A stretch of 5,624 bases of DNA, from positions 1 to 5,624 of the forward strand of contig DLYX01000636.1 of assembly GCA_003447545.1 (NCBI GenBank), read 5' to 3'. How positions within the stretch are numbered: the stretch's first letter is position 1; each line of letters begins with the position of its first letter. Shown piece after piece: positions 1-5,313 of the stretch. The DNA comes from Deltaproteobacteria bacterium (GTDB lineage Bacteria > Desulfobacterota > Binatia > UBA12015). The position numbers and the translations under genes are program-made. The notes under the pieces are model-generated. The model was not told the origin of the DNA, ran no database searches, and was given only the letters and a program-made list of their open reading frames with translations.

Positions 1-705
1 TATCCGGTCTCCATTCTATCGGTCGCCGTTGCTGTGACCATGGTGCTTCTGGTGTTCGTGATCCCGGTTTTCGGGGAACTCTTCGGTAGTTTCGGGCAGG
101 CGCTTCCCTTGCCGACGCAGTTGGTCATCAACCTCTCGGATTTTGTGATTCAGTACGTGCATTGGATGCTTTTGAGTTTCGCGTTGGTGGTCTTCGGAAT
201 ACGGCAGGCGGCCCGGACGGAACAGGGACGAACGATTCTGGATCGGCTGCTGTTGAAAATGCCGGTGCTCGGTTCGTTGTTGCTCAAGGCCTCGGTAGCC
301 CGATTTTCCAGAACTCTCGGAACGCTGGTCTCCTCGGGCGTCCCGATTCTGGATGCGCTGACGATCACGGCGAAAACCGCTGGCAACAAGGTGGTTGAAA
401 AAGCCGGCTTTTCCGTTCGGGAAAGTATTAGCCAGGGGCATACCATGCTCGAGCCCTTGCTGGCCTCGGGCGTTTTTCCCCCGATGGTCTGTCAGATGAT
501 CGGTGCCGGTGAGATGACCGGGTCGATCGATCAGATGCTGCAGAAAGTCGCTGATTTCTACGAAGAGGAAGTCGATAACGCGGTGGCCAACCTGACGGCA
601 TTGATGGAGCCTCTGGTGATCGTGGTACTGGGTGTGATCATCGGCGGATTGGTGGTCTCGATGTATCTTCCGATCTTTCAGATGGGCTCGGTCCTCGGCG
701 CCTGA
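1..705 (+). CDS. pilC: PilC/GspF-family pilus inner-membrane platform protein (3' part)
   Basis: Inner-membrane platform protein of the type IV pilus, which links the cytoplasmic assembly and retraction ATPases to the pilin fibre. The frame is open from base 1, so the start lies outside the window. The visible 234 residues are a bit over half of a usual ~400-residue PilC. A hydrophobic helix lies at visible residues ~5-26, followed by the family-typical stretch LPLPTQLVINLS. A second helix lies at ~52-70. The C-terminal GspF domain follows, with ARFSRTLGTLVSSGVPILDAL, then GAGEMTGSIDQML and FYEEEVDNAV. The last membrane helix is at ~205-225, and the protein ends shortly after YLPIFQMGS, as PilC proteins normally do. 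The stop overlaps the next gene's ATG by one base (TGATG), so the two are probably translationally coupled. Upstream pilB and pilT genes are likely but not visible. A T2SS GspF is the alternative, but the adjacent pilA and pilus-type regulator favour PilC. Confidence 0.93.
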   Translation, partial: YPVSILSVAVAVTMVLLVFVIPVFGELFGSFGQALPLPTQLVINLSDFVIQYVHWMLLSFALVVFGIRQAARTEQGRTILDRLLLKMPVLGSLLLKASVARFSRTLGTLVSSGVPILDALTITAKTAGNKVVEKAGFSVRESISQGHTMLEPLLASGVFPPMVCQMIGAGEMTGSIDQMLQKVADFYEEEVDNAVANLTALMEPLVIVVLGVIIGGLVVSMYLPIFQMGSVLGA

Positions 706-2420
706 TGGACCGAGAGGGGATGACGGCGGCATCGCCCGCTCGCGGGATGCGTATCCTGCTCCTCGCTCGACTCCTGATTGTCGCTACCTTTGTCGTCGCT
801 ATTCTGAGCTGGCTCTTTGCCACTAGTGCGGTGTTCTTCGCCGGTGAGTTCCGCCCGGGAATGATCCGCGCGATCGCGGTGGACGGGTTGGCGCTGGCGG
901 CCCTGGCAGTTGCTTCCGGGTGGTTGGCCCAAAAGCTCGAAGGTGCCCAGCAGGAACTTTTCCGCACGAATGCGGCCATGGATCGTTTGAGTGCGGTGCA
1001 TGCCGCCTTGGCGACTGGTCTCGAGTGCGGCGTAGTTGTTCTGGATGGAGTTGGTCAGATCCGGTCGGCCAATCCGGCCGCACAAAGGATTCTCGGTTGT
1101 CCGACACAGGAACTGCTGGGTCGCCGACTGACTTCGTTGGTCCCGCTCCTGCTGCGAGGGCAGCCGGATGCCGGCGGGTTTCAGGACTGCGAGCAGCGAT
1201 TGCCTTCGGGGCAATCGCGCAAGCTGCACATCCGCCGTGTGCCGCTCGACAATTCGGAAATTCGCTCTGGCGGCGAGGTTGTCGTTCTGCAGGAACTTTC
1301 AGCCGAGCCGATTGTTGCAGGGGCAGCCGCGCTGTCGCTACCTTTGTCCGAAAATAACCTGCAGGCCCAAAAGGATTTTCTGGTCGGCGACGGGAGCGGG
1401 ATGCAGGAGGTGCGACGGTTGATCGGTAAAGTCGCGGCGGCACCGGCTACCGTGTTGATCACTGGGGAGAGCGGCACGGGCAAGGAGCTGGTGGCTCAGG
1501 CGATTCATGCCGCGAGTGAACGAGCCTCCGGCCCCTTTGTCGTGGTGAATTGTGGAGCGATTCCCGAAGGCTTGATGGAGAGCGAATTGTTTGGCCATAT
1601 CCGGGGTGCCTTCACGGGAGCGGAGAGCCACCGGACGGGCCTGTTTCGGCAGGCGCAGGGCGGGACCCTGTTTCTCGACGAGGTTGGGGAATTGACACAA
1701 GCGCTTCAGGTGCGACTGCTGCGTGTCCTGCAGGAAAAGGTGGTGACACCGGTCGGCGGCAAAAATCCTGTATCGCTGGATGTGCGCGTGTTGGCGGCAA
1801 CGAATCGATCGCTCGAGGCTGAAGTTCGCGCAGAGAGATTTCGGCAGGACCTCTTTTACAGACTCGCTGTGATCACGATTGAAATTCCGCCGCTGCGCGA
1901 AAGGATGGAGGATCTGCCGGCGCTTCTCGAACATTTCCTGCAGCAAGCAGTGCTACGTCACCGCCGAGCCATTCGTGGAATCGATCGGGAGGCGATGCAA
2001 TGCCTGCAGGGGGGCCGCTACCCGGGGAACGTGCGGGAACTGAAAAATATCGTCGAATACGCGGTGACTCTCGCCGAGTCGGAGGAGTTGACGCGAGAGG
2101 ACCTTCCCGAGGCGTTGCGCAAAATAGCAGGAACCCCGGACCCCGAAGAAATTGCCCCGCACGCAACCCTGGTAGCCGAGGTTCCGGTCGGAGGCGGAGA
2201 TCAGACGCGACAGGATTTGCTCGATTTTGCGTCCCGGATCTCCGAGAGTTTGGATGAACGACTGGCACGGACCGAACGAGATCTGATTCTCGAGGCGCTG
2301 GATCGCGCGTCTGGAGTCAAAAAGCACGCGGCCGCGCTGCTTGGCGTGAATTATCGGTCCTTGCGTCACCGCCTCCAGAAGCACGGAATTGCGGGCCGCT
2401 CGGGCCGGGCGCGCTTTTGA
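705..2420 (+). CDS. Membrane-anchored PAS / sigma-54 activator (PilS-input, PilR-output hybrid)
   Basis: Predicted sigma-54-dependent transcriptional activator of 571 residues. Domains in order: two hydrophobic helices (~17-46 and ~53-75), a short linker helix (~76-100), a PAS domain (~100-195, with GVVVLDGVGQIRSANPAAQ), an AAA+ domain (~226-450) and a Fis-type HTH (~523-562, HAAALLGVNYRSLRHRLQKH). AAA+ motifs are intact: Walker A GESGTGKE (254-261), sigma-54-contacting GAFTGA (301-306), Walker B GGTLFLDE (319-326), ATNR (365-368), PPLRER (395-400) and YPGNVREL (439-446). There is no receiver domain, HisKA box or HATPase motif, so control is probably by ligand or membrane signal through PAS and helices rather than phosphorylation. 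The position between pilC and pilA is where pilS and pilR usually sit, and the downstream -24/-12 promoter is its probable target. The ATG at 705 overlaps the pilC stop and lacks an upstream Shine-Dalgarno. ATG 720 and ATG 747 are possible alternative starts. The family call is firm; the target is inferred. Confidence 0.93.
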   Translation: MDREGMTAASPARGMRILLLARLLIVATFVVAILSWLFATSAVFFAGEFRPGMIRAIAVDGLALAALAVASGWLAQKLEGAQQELFRTNAAMDRLSAVHAALATGLECGVVVLDGVGQIRSANPAAQRILGCPTQELLGRRLTSLVPLLLRGQPDAGGFQDCEQRLPSGQSRKLHIRRVPLDNSEIRSGGEVVVLQELSAEPIVAGAAALSLPLSENNLQAQKDFLVGDGSGMQEVRRLIGKVAAAPATVLITGESGTGKELVAQAIHAASERASGPFVVVNCGAIPEGLMESELFGHIRGAFTGAESHRTGLFRQAQGGTLFLDEVGELTQALQVRLLRVLQEKVVTPVGGKNPVSLDVRVLAATNRSLEAEVRAERFRQDLFYRLAVITIEIPPLRERMEDLPALLEHFLQQAVLRHRRAIRGIDREAMQCLQGGRYPGNVRELKNIVEYAVTLAESEELTREDLPEALRKIAGTPDPEEIAPHATLVAEVPVGGGDQTRQDLLDFASRISESLDERLARTERDLILEALDRASGVKKHAAALLGVNYRSLRHRLQKHGIAGRSGRARF

Positions 2421-2426
2421 GAATGG

Positions 2427-2450
2427 CGCGGCTCTCCCGCCGCGATTGTT
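2427..2450 (+). terminator. Probable intrinsic terminator after the sigma-54 activator
   Basis: CGCGGC (2427-2432) and GCCGCG (2439-2444) form a perfect 6-bp all-GC stem with a 6-base loop. It begins seven bases after the regulator's stop codon and is followed by ATTGTT. The T-tract is short and interrupted, so termination may be partial. The position supports the pilC-regulator transcript ending here. Confidence 0.5.
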
Positions 2451-2510
2451 GCCGCCCCAGCATGCGCACGTTTTGTCAGCGGTGTTCGGATTTTGCCACC
2501 GCGTGTACGA

Positions 2511-2557
2511 AAACGTCGAAATCCTGCCGCTCGGGCAGCGTCAGAAACATGACGTTT
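2511..2557 (+). promoter_or_regulatory. Nested inverted repeat, possible activator (enhancer) site for pilA
   Basis: The outer arms AAACGTC (2511-2517) and GACGTTT (2551-2557) are exact reverse complements. Between them, CTGCC (2524-2528) and GGCAG (2534-2538) form an inner 5-bp dyad. The centre lies roughly 125-130 bases upstream of the predicted pilA transcription start, within the usual distance for sigma-54 activator binding. Activator binding is inferred; the sequence shows only the symmetry. It could instead be an RNA hairpin in readthrough transcripts from the regulator gene. Confidence 0.35.
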
Positions 2558-2635
2558 CGGACAAATCCCGTCCATGGAAGTAAATAAGTCAATAATAACA
2601 AGGACTTACCTGAATTGCTCCACGGGCGCTCCACG

Positions 2636-2651
2636 TGGCACCGACCTTGCA
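2636..2651 (+). promoter_or_regulatory. Sigma-54 (RpoN) -24/-12 promoter for pilA
   Basis: TGGCAC (2636-2641), five bases, then TTGCA (2647-2651) matches the RpoN consensus TGGCAC-N5-TTGC exactly. The diagnostic GG (2637-2638) and GC (2649-2650) are separated by the required 10 bases. Transcription should begin near 2662, giving an 86-base leader before the pilA ATG. Sigma-54 promoters need an AAA+ activator, and one is encoded immediately upstream. pilA in Pseudomonas and Geobacter is known to be RpoN/PilR-controlled. Confidence 0.9.
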
Positions 2652-2674
2652 ACGGGAGGGATTGGAAGCCGCGC

Positions 2675-2690
2675 GCCGATTCGCGTCGGC
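2675..2690 (+). other. Small hairpin in the pilA 5' leader
   Basis: GCCGA (2675-2679) and TCGGC (2686-2690) pair around a short loop, with a possible T-G closing pair inside. This begins about 13 bases into the predicted pilA mRNA. It may protect the 5' end of an abundant transcript, but that role is inferred. No T-tract follows, so it is not a terminator. Confidence 0.3.
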
Positions 2691-2735
2691 AAAATAGACC
2701 GCGGTGGTAGCGCAACGGCGCTCGGTACCGACACT

Positions 2736-2740
2736 GGAGG
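2736..2740 (+). promoter_or_regulatory. Ribosome binding site setting the pilA start
   Basis: GGAGG ends seven bases before the ATG at 2748, which is optimal spacing. This rules against the far-upstream in-frame ATG at 2574, which lies before the sigma-54 promoter and would give an impossible prepilin leader. An in-frame ATG at 2754 is a weaker alternative. Confidence 0.85.
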
Positions 2741-2747
2741 ATGGCAA

Positions 2748-3134
2748 ATGGAAATGATCAAGAACCTGAAGGAGCGAGACGAAAAGGGCTTTACCCTGAT
2801 TGAATTGCTCGTCGTTGTAGCAATCATCGGAATTTTGGCGGCGATCGCGATTCCGCAGTTCTCGGCCTACCGGGAGCAGGGTTTCGACGCTCAGGCCTCT
2901 TCGCATCTGCGTAATATTGCGCTGGCACAGGAAGCCTATTTCGCGCAGGAAGCCACCTATGCAGCGGATGTCGCGTCACTGGCCCCGGCCGTGCAGACGG
3001 ATTCGGATATTCCGGTCACCGTGGCTCTCAAGACCGGTGGTTTCACGTTGCAGGCGGCCCACGCCAGCGGCGGTAAAACTTTCAACTGGGACTCCACGCT
3101 GGGTGGTTTGCAAGCCGATAGCGGCGGCGAATAG
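2748..3134 (+). CDS. pilA: Major type IVa pilin (prepilin PilA)
   Basis: The structural subunit of the type IV pilus fibre, 128 residues as precursor. A short charged leader (1-14) ends DEKG, followed by the prepilin peptidase site G14^F15 and FTLIEL with the conserved Glu at mature position 5. The next ~25 residues form the hydrophobic N-terminal helix (VVVAIIGILAAIAIPQFSAY). The mature protein is about 114 residues with no cysteines, so the usual C-terminal disulfide loop is absent. The helix closely resembles Geobacter PilA, including AIPQFSAYR and a following ASS-x-LRN segment. Unlike the very short Geobacter pilin (~61 mature residues), it continues into a C-terminal domain of about 55 residues. 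The gene has its own sigma-54 promoter and a strong terminator, so it is probably monocistronic and highly expressed. PilD encoded downstream should process it. A minor-pilin role is possible but unlikely given the promoter and context. Confidence 0.93.
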   Translation: MEMIKNLKERDEKGFTLIELLVVVAIIGILAAIAIPQFSAYREQGFDAQASSHLRNIALAQEAYFAQEATYAADVASLAPAVQTDSDIPVTVALKTGGFTLQAAHASGGKTFNWDSTLGGLQADSGGE

Positions 3135-3159
3135 ATTTCATCTCAGCGAGCTTTCGAGA

Positions 3160-3198
3160 AATGGCGCCACTCCTCCGGGGGTGGCGCCATTCTTGTTT
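3160..3198 (+). terminator. Rho-independent terminator after pilA
   Basis: An exact 11-bp stem: AATGGCGCCAC (3160-3170) pairs with GTGGCGCCATT (3181-3191) around a 10-base loop, followed by the T-rich tail CTTGTTT. It lies 25 bases after the pilA stop. It should cut off or reduce readthrough from the strong pilin promoter into pilD, so pilD would be made at a lower level or from another promoter. Confidence 0.88.
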
Positions 3199-3260
3199 CA
3201 GGCTCTTTTTCAGAGGCCGCTCCGAGGGATCGCTGGCCAGTAGGGGCGGGGAATGCGACC

Positions 3261-4061
3261 ATGACATCCGTGGATTTGGAAACTTTCATGCTTCTTCTGG
3301 TCTTGGTGACGGGGGCGATGGTTGGCAGTTTTTTGAATGTCGTCATCCATCGTGTCCCCCGTGGGGAAAGCGTTGTTACCCCGCGATCACGTTGCCCGAG
3401 CTGTCAGCACGAAATTTCCTGGTGGGAAAATATTCCTGTGGTCTCGTGGCTTCTGCTCCGAGGGCGTTGCCGGGGCTGTGGGGAAGCAATTTCTTTCCGC
3501 TACGTTCTGGTGGAGATCCTGGCTGCCCTTCTCGCGGGCCTGTTGTTTTTCAGATTTGGCCCGACGGTAATTTTTCTATTCTTTACGTATTTTGCCCTCA
3601 ATCTGCTCGCGCTGACCTATATTGACCTCGACCATCAATTATTGCCTGACCGCTTGACCTTGAGTGGCTTGGGGGTCGGGTTGCTGGGAGCGCCGTTCGT
3701 TTTACCCGGGGAGCCCGGCCCGGCATTTCTTTTCGCCCTGCAGGGGGCGCTGGTGGGCGGAGGACTGCTTTACGGGGTTGCCTGGGCCTACGAGAAAATG
3801 ACCGGGCGACAGGGCATGGGCGGCGGCGATATCAAATTTCTCGCCATGATCGGGGCTTTTCTCGGCTGGGAGGGCGCGCTGCTTTCGCTCTTTCTCGGGT
3901 CGCTGGCGGGGTCGCTGATCGGCTTGGCGCTCATGCTCGGCCGCGGCGCGAATCGTCGATTGGCATTGCCGTTTGGTCCTTTTCTGGCGATTGGTGCTCT
4001 GGTCACCCTCCTGTGGGGGCCGCAGATCCTGCACTGGTATTTCGGCTCGCTGCGGCTCTGA
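3261..4061 (+). CDS. pilD: Prepilin leader peptidase / N-methyltransferase
   Basis: Polytopic inner-membrane aspartic protease that removes prepilin leaders and methylates the new N-terminal residue. At 266 residues it is near the usual family length. The N-terminal domain begins with a membrane helix and GSFLNVVIHRVPRGES (22-37). Two zinc-type cysteine pairs follow, CPSC (45-48) and CRGC (70-73), flanking ENIPVVSWLLLRGRC. The peptidase domain has the first catalytic Asp region IDLDHQLLPD (121-130) and the second in GGGD (187-190, GxGD motif), then FGPFLAIG (238-245). Several hydrophobic helices span ~83-255. GGGGA (3248-3252) lies eight bases before the chosen ATG. It sits between the pilin terminator and the next genes. 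Its substrates are probably PilA and the two minor pilins here, and possibly T2SS pseudopilins elsewhere in the genome. No clear promoter is visible in 3199-3260. Confidence 0.96.
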   Translation: MTSVDLETFMLLLVLVTGAMVGSFLNVVIHRVPRGESVVTPRSRCPSCQHEISWWENIPVVSWLLLRGRCRGCGEAISFRYVLVEILAALLAGLLFFRFGPTVIFLFFTYFALNLLALTYIDLDHQLLPDRLTLSGLGVGLLGAPFVLPGEPGPAFLFALQGALVGGGLLYGVAWAYEKMTGRQGMGGGDIKFLAMIGAFLGWEGALLSLFLGSLAGSLIGLALMLGRGANRRLALPFGPFLAIGALVTLLWGPQILHWYFGSLRL

Positions 4062-4069
4062 TTTTTGTT

Positions 4070-4088
4070 GGCGAACGTTTTTTTCGCC
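4070..4088 (+). other. Hairpin after pilD, no terminator tail
   Basis: GGCGAA (4070-4075) pairs exactly with TTCGCC (4083-4088) around a T-rich 7-base loop, extendable by two T-G pairs. No T-tract follows on the + strand, so it is not a convincing terminator, and the transcript may continue into the TPR gene. Confidence 0.3.
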
Positions 4089-4125
4089 GGCATACTGGGA
4101 AGAGCACCGGCAGCCAGGCGCGCAA

Positions 4126-4132
4126 AAGGGAG
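4126..4132 (+). promoter_or_regulatory. Ribosome binding site of the TPR gene
   Basis: AAGGGAG lies nine bases before the ATG at 4142 and favours that start over the in-frame ATG at 4181, which has no Shine-Dalgarno but would give a more compact signal peptide. Confidence 0.6.
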
Positions 4133-4141
4133 AACAACGCC

Positions 4142-4789
4142 ATGACTCATGAAAATTGGACCACGCAAGCGAAAAGCAGCATGCGAATTGCGTGCGCGAC
4201 CCTCGGAGTACTCGGATTGATTTCGACGGGATGGTTGACGGCAGCGAACGCGGCCATGTCGGTTGTGGGCTCGAGTTATGGCCGTGATTGCTATCTCAGC
4301 GCCTCGATGGGAGGCGATAGTCAGCAAGAGATTCATAAATGTCGGATGGCCCTGACCTTGGAACGTTTGGGGGATCGCGACCGCGCGGCGACTCTGGTCA
4401 ACCTGGGAATCATTCTGACCCATGCGGCGCGCCACGATGAAGCGATCAGTTCATTTGATTCTGCGGAGAAGATCAATCCGGGCCTCACCGAGGCGATGAT
4501 CAATCGGGGGAACAGCTATATCCACCAGCGAGAATTCATGCTTGCGATTGCGGAGTATGATCGCAGCCTGAAGCTGGGCACACGTCGGCGCGCGGAGGCT
4601 TTTGCGAACCGCGGTCTCGCCCACGAATACGTGGCGGACTATCCGCGAGCAGCAAGCGATTATGCGTGTGCGCTCGCTCATCGCGAGGGCTTTCCCAAAG
4701 TCGACCGTGGTCTGACTCGCGTGCGTACCAAAGGGGTCGAGATTCCGGAATGTCCCGTCGAGTTAATCGTGAGCTACGATACAGACTGA
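4142..4789 (+). CDS. Secreted tetratricopeptide-repeat (TPR) protein of unknown role
   Basis: A 215-residue protein probably exported to the periplasm. The N-terminus has basic residues (K11, R15), a hydrophobic core at ~16-34 and a signal-peptidase-I-like site after ANA (A37). There is no lipobox, so it does not look like the pilotin lipoprotein PilF/PilW. Three TPR units follow: ~83-114 (LVNLGIILTHAARHDEAISS), ~117-148 (INRGNSYIHQREFMLAIAEY) and ~151-183 (FANRGLAHEYVADYPRAASD). The DRDRAATLVNLGI segment resembles small secreted TPR proteins found in many proteobacteria, whose function is not established. Four cysteines outside the signal peptide (50, 67, 176, 204) could form disulfides. TPR folds usually bind other proteins. 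The location between pilD and minor pilin genes suggests a role in pilus assembly or its control, but nothing in the sequence shows that directly. Confidence 0.8.
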   Translation: MTHENWTTQAKSSMRIACATLGVLGLISTGWLTAANAAMSVVGSSYGRDCYLSASMGGDSQQEIHKCRMALTLERLGDRDRAATLVNLGIILTHAARHDEAISSFDSAEKINPGLTEAMINRGNSYIHQREFMLAIAEYDRSLKLGTRRRAEAFANRGLAHEYVADYPRAASDYACALAHREGFPKVDRGLTRVRTKGVEIPECPVELIVSYDTD

Positions 4790-4875
4790 GGGCTCCGGAC
4801 GGGCGTCTTGCGCTCCGGCACACGATGATCGCCTCCGGGATTGTTACTCGATTCCGCCAGGTTTAATTCTGCCGA
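4790..4875 (+). other. Short intergenic gap between the TPR and minor pilin genes
   Basis: Contains a repeated GCTCCGG (4792-4798 and 4812-4818) and a weak CCGGA/TCCGG pairing (4795-4799 with 4814-4818), with no T-tract. A TAA at 4864-4866, in frame with the next gene, limits its start to the ATG at 4876. No promoter is evident. Confidence 0.3.
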
Positions 4876-5313
4876 ATGCCTCTTTGCAGAAACGTTCGTC
4901 GGTGGCCCGGAGATCGTGGTTTCACGGTTCCCGAATTATGTCTGGTTTTGACTTTGATGGGGATCCTCGGAGGCATCGGGTTGTTTTCCCTCCGATCGCA
5001 GTTGGATGGTGCGCGTTTGACCGAGGGGGCGGCGCGCATTGCGGCGACGCTTTTTGAGTCGCGGGCGGGCGCCATCCATGAGGGACGCATCTGGCGGGTC
5101 GAGGTGTATCGGAATGCTCTTCGGCTGCATGCGGGCGGGCGAAATTTTGGCGGAGTTCCGATGCCCGAGGGGGTGCGGCTTACGTTGAACTCGAATGGGG
5201 ATGTTCGTTTCTACCCGGATGGGCATGCCGAAAACGGAACCTTTCGTCTGGCCAATCCGTTCGGGGAAAAAACGGTAGTCCTCAACCAGCGCGGTCGTGT
5301 GCGGTTGCCATGA
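4876..5313 (+). CDS. GspH/FimT-family minor pilin
   Basis: A 145-residue prepilin of the GspH/FimT type, a probable minor pilin of the type IV pilus that helps prime assembly. The leader is 15 residues with several arginines, ending DRG. Cleavage is predicted at G15^F16, followed by FTVPEL with the conserved Glu at mature position 5 and an uncommon Pro at position 4. A hydrophobic helix runs to about residue 39 (LVLTLMGILGGIGLFSLR). The C-terminal half is strand-rich and ends in the family pattern GDVRFYPDGHAENGTFRL ... VVLNQRGRVRLP. Length is slightly short of, but within, the family range. Only a weak AGG precedes the ATG, but an in-frame stop at 4864 leaves no earlier ATG. The stop overlaps the next gene by ATGA, so the two minor pilins are cotranslated. 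A T2SS GspH is possible by sequence, but the pilus context favours a FimT/FimU-like role. Confidence 0.88.
   Translation: MPLCRNVRRWPGDRGFTVPELCLVLTLMGILGGIGLFSLRSQLDGARLTEGAARIAATLFESRAGAIHEGRIWRVEVYRNALRLHAGGRNFGGVPMPEGVRLTLNSNGDVRFYPDGHAENGTFRLANPFGEKTVVLNQRGRVRLP

Larger units (their letters stand above)
2421..2747 (+). other. Intergenic control region between the sigma-54 activator and pilA
   Basis: A 327-base stretch with no convincing gene. In order it contains a GC-rich hairpin just after the regulator stop, a nested inverted repeat at 2511-2557, an AT-rich segment at about 2578-2610 (a possible flexible or bent spacer), a consensus sigma-54 promoter at 2636-2651, a small 5'-leader hairpin at 2675-2690, a 10-base perfect palindrome TCGGTACCGA at 2722-2731 and the pilA ribosome binding site. 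The arrangement of upstream dyad, AT-rich spacer and -24/-12 element is the usual plan of an enhancer-dependent promoter. The open frames in this region on either strand show no recognisable family. Confidence 0.7.

Noticed and set aside
16..732. Long reverse-strand open frame opposite pilC (238 codons), and similar ones opposite the regulator (for example 1338-1946).
   Set aside because: Low-complexity, His/Arg/Gln-rich translations with no domains, lying wholly opposite strongly conserved genes; shadows of GC-rich coding sequence.
2389..2583. A 64-residue + strand frame overlapping the end of the sigma-54 activator gene.
   Set aside because: Its first half is an out-of-frame reading of the activator's C-terminus, it has no clear ribosome binding site, and its translation resembles no known family.
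2476..2715. A 79-residue reverse-strand open frame across the pilA promoter region, with a protein-like tail (FVRNVMFLTLPERQDFDVFV).
   Set aside because: No recognisable family. It covers the sigma-54 promoter and inverted repeat, and opposes all neighbouring genes. A protein search with conserved hits would be needed to revive it.
2664..2740. Fragments reminiscent of a c-di-GMP (GEMM-I) riboswitch in the pilA leader: GGCAAA, then GCGCAACGGC, then GGTACCGA.
   Set aside because: The core GACGCAAAGCC-type segment is not matched and there is no room for the second long helix before the ribosome binding site. An Infernal search with the GEMM-I model would settle it; a significant hit would reverse this rejection.
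2574..2747. In-frame upstream extension of pilA from the ATG at 2574.
   Set aside because: It begins before the sigma-54 promoter and would give a 72-residue leader before the cleavage site, against the usual short leader. The GGAGG at 2736-2740 clearly sets ATG 2748.
4070..4088. Hairpin after pilD considered as a terminator.
   Set aside because: The stem is real, but no T-tract follows on the + strand, and on the - strand the following bases are A-rich rather than T-rich.
4013..4141. Upstream extension of the TPR gene from the ATG at 4013 into pilD.
   Set aside because: It overlaps the conserved end of pilD and buries the signal peptide; a good ribosome binding site precedes ATG 4142.
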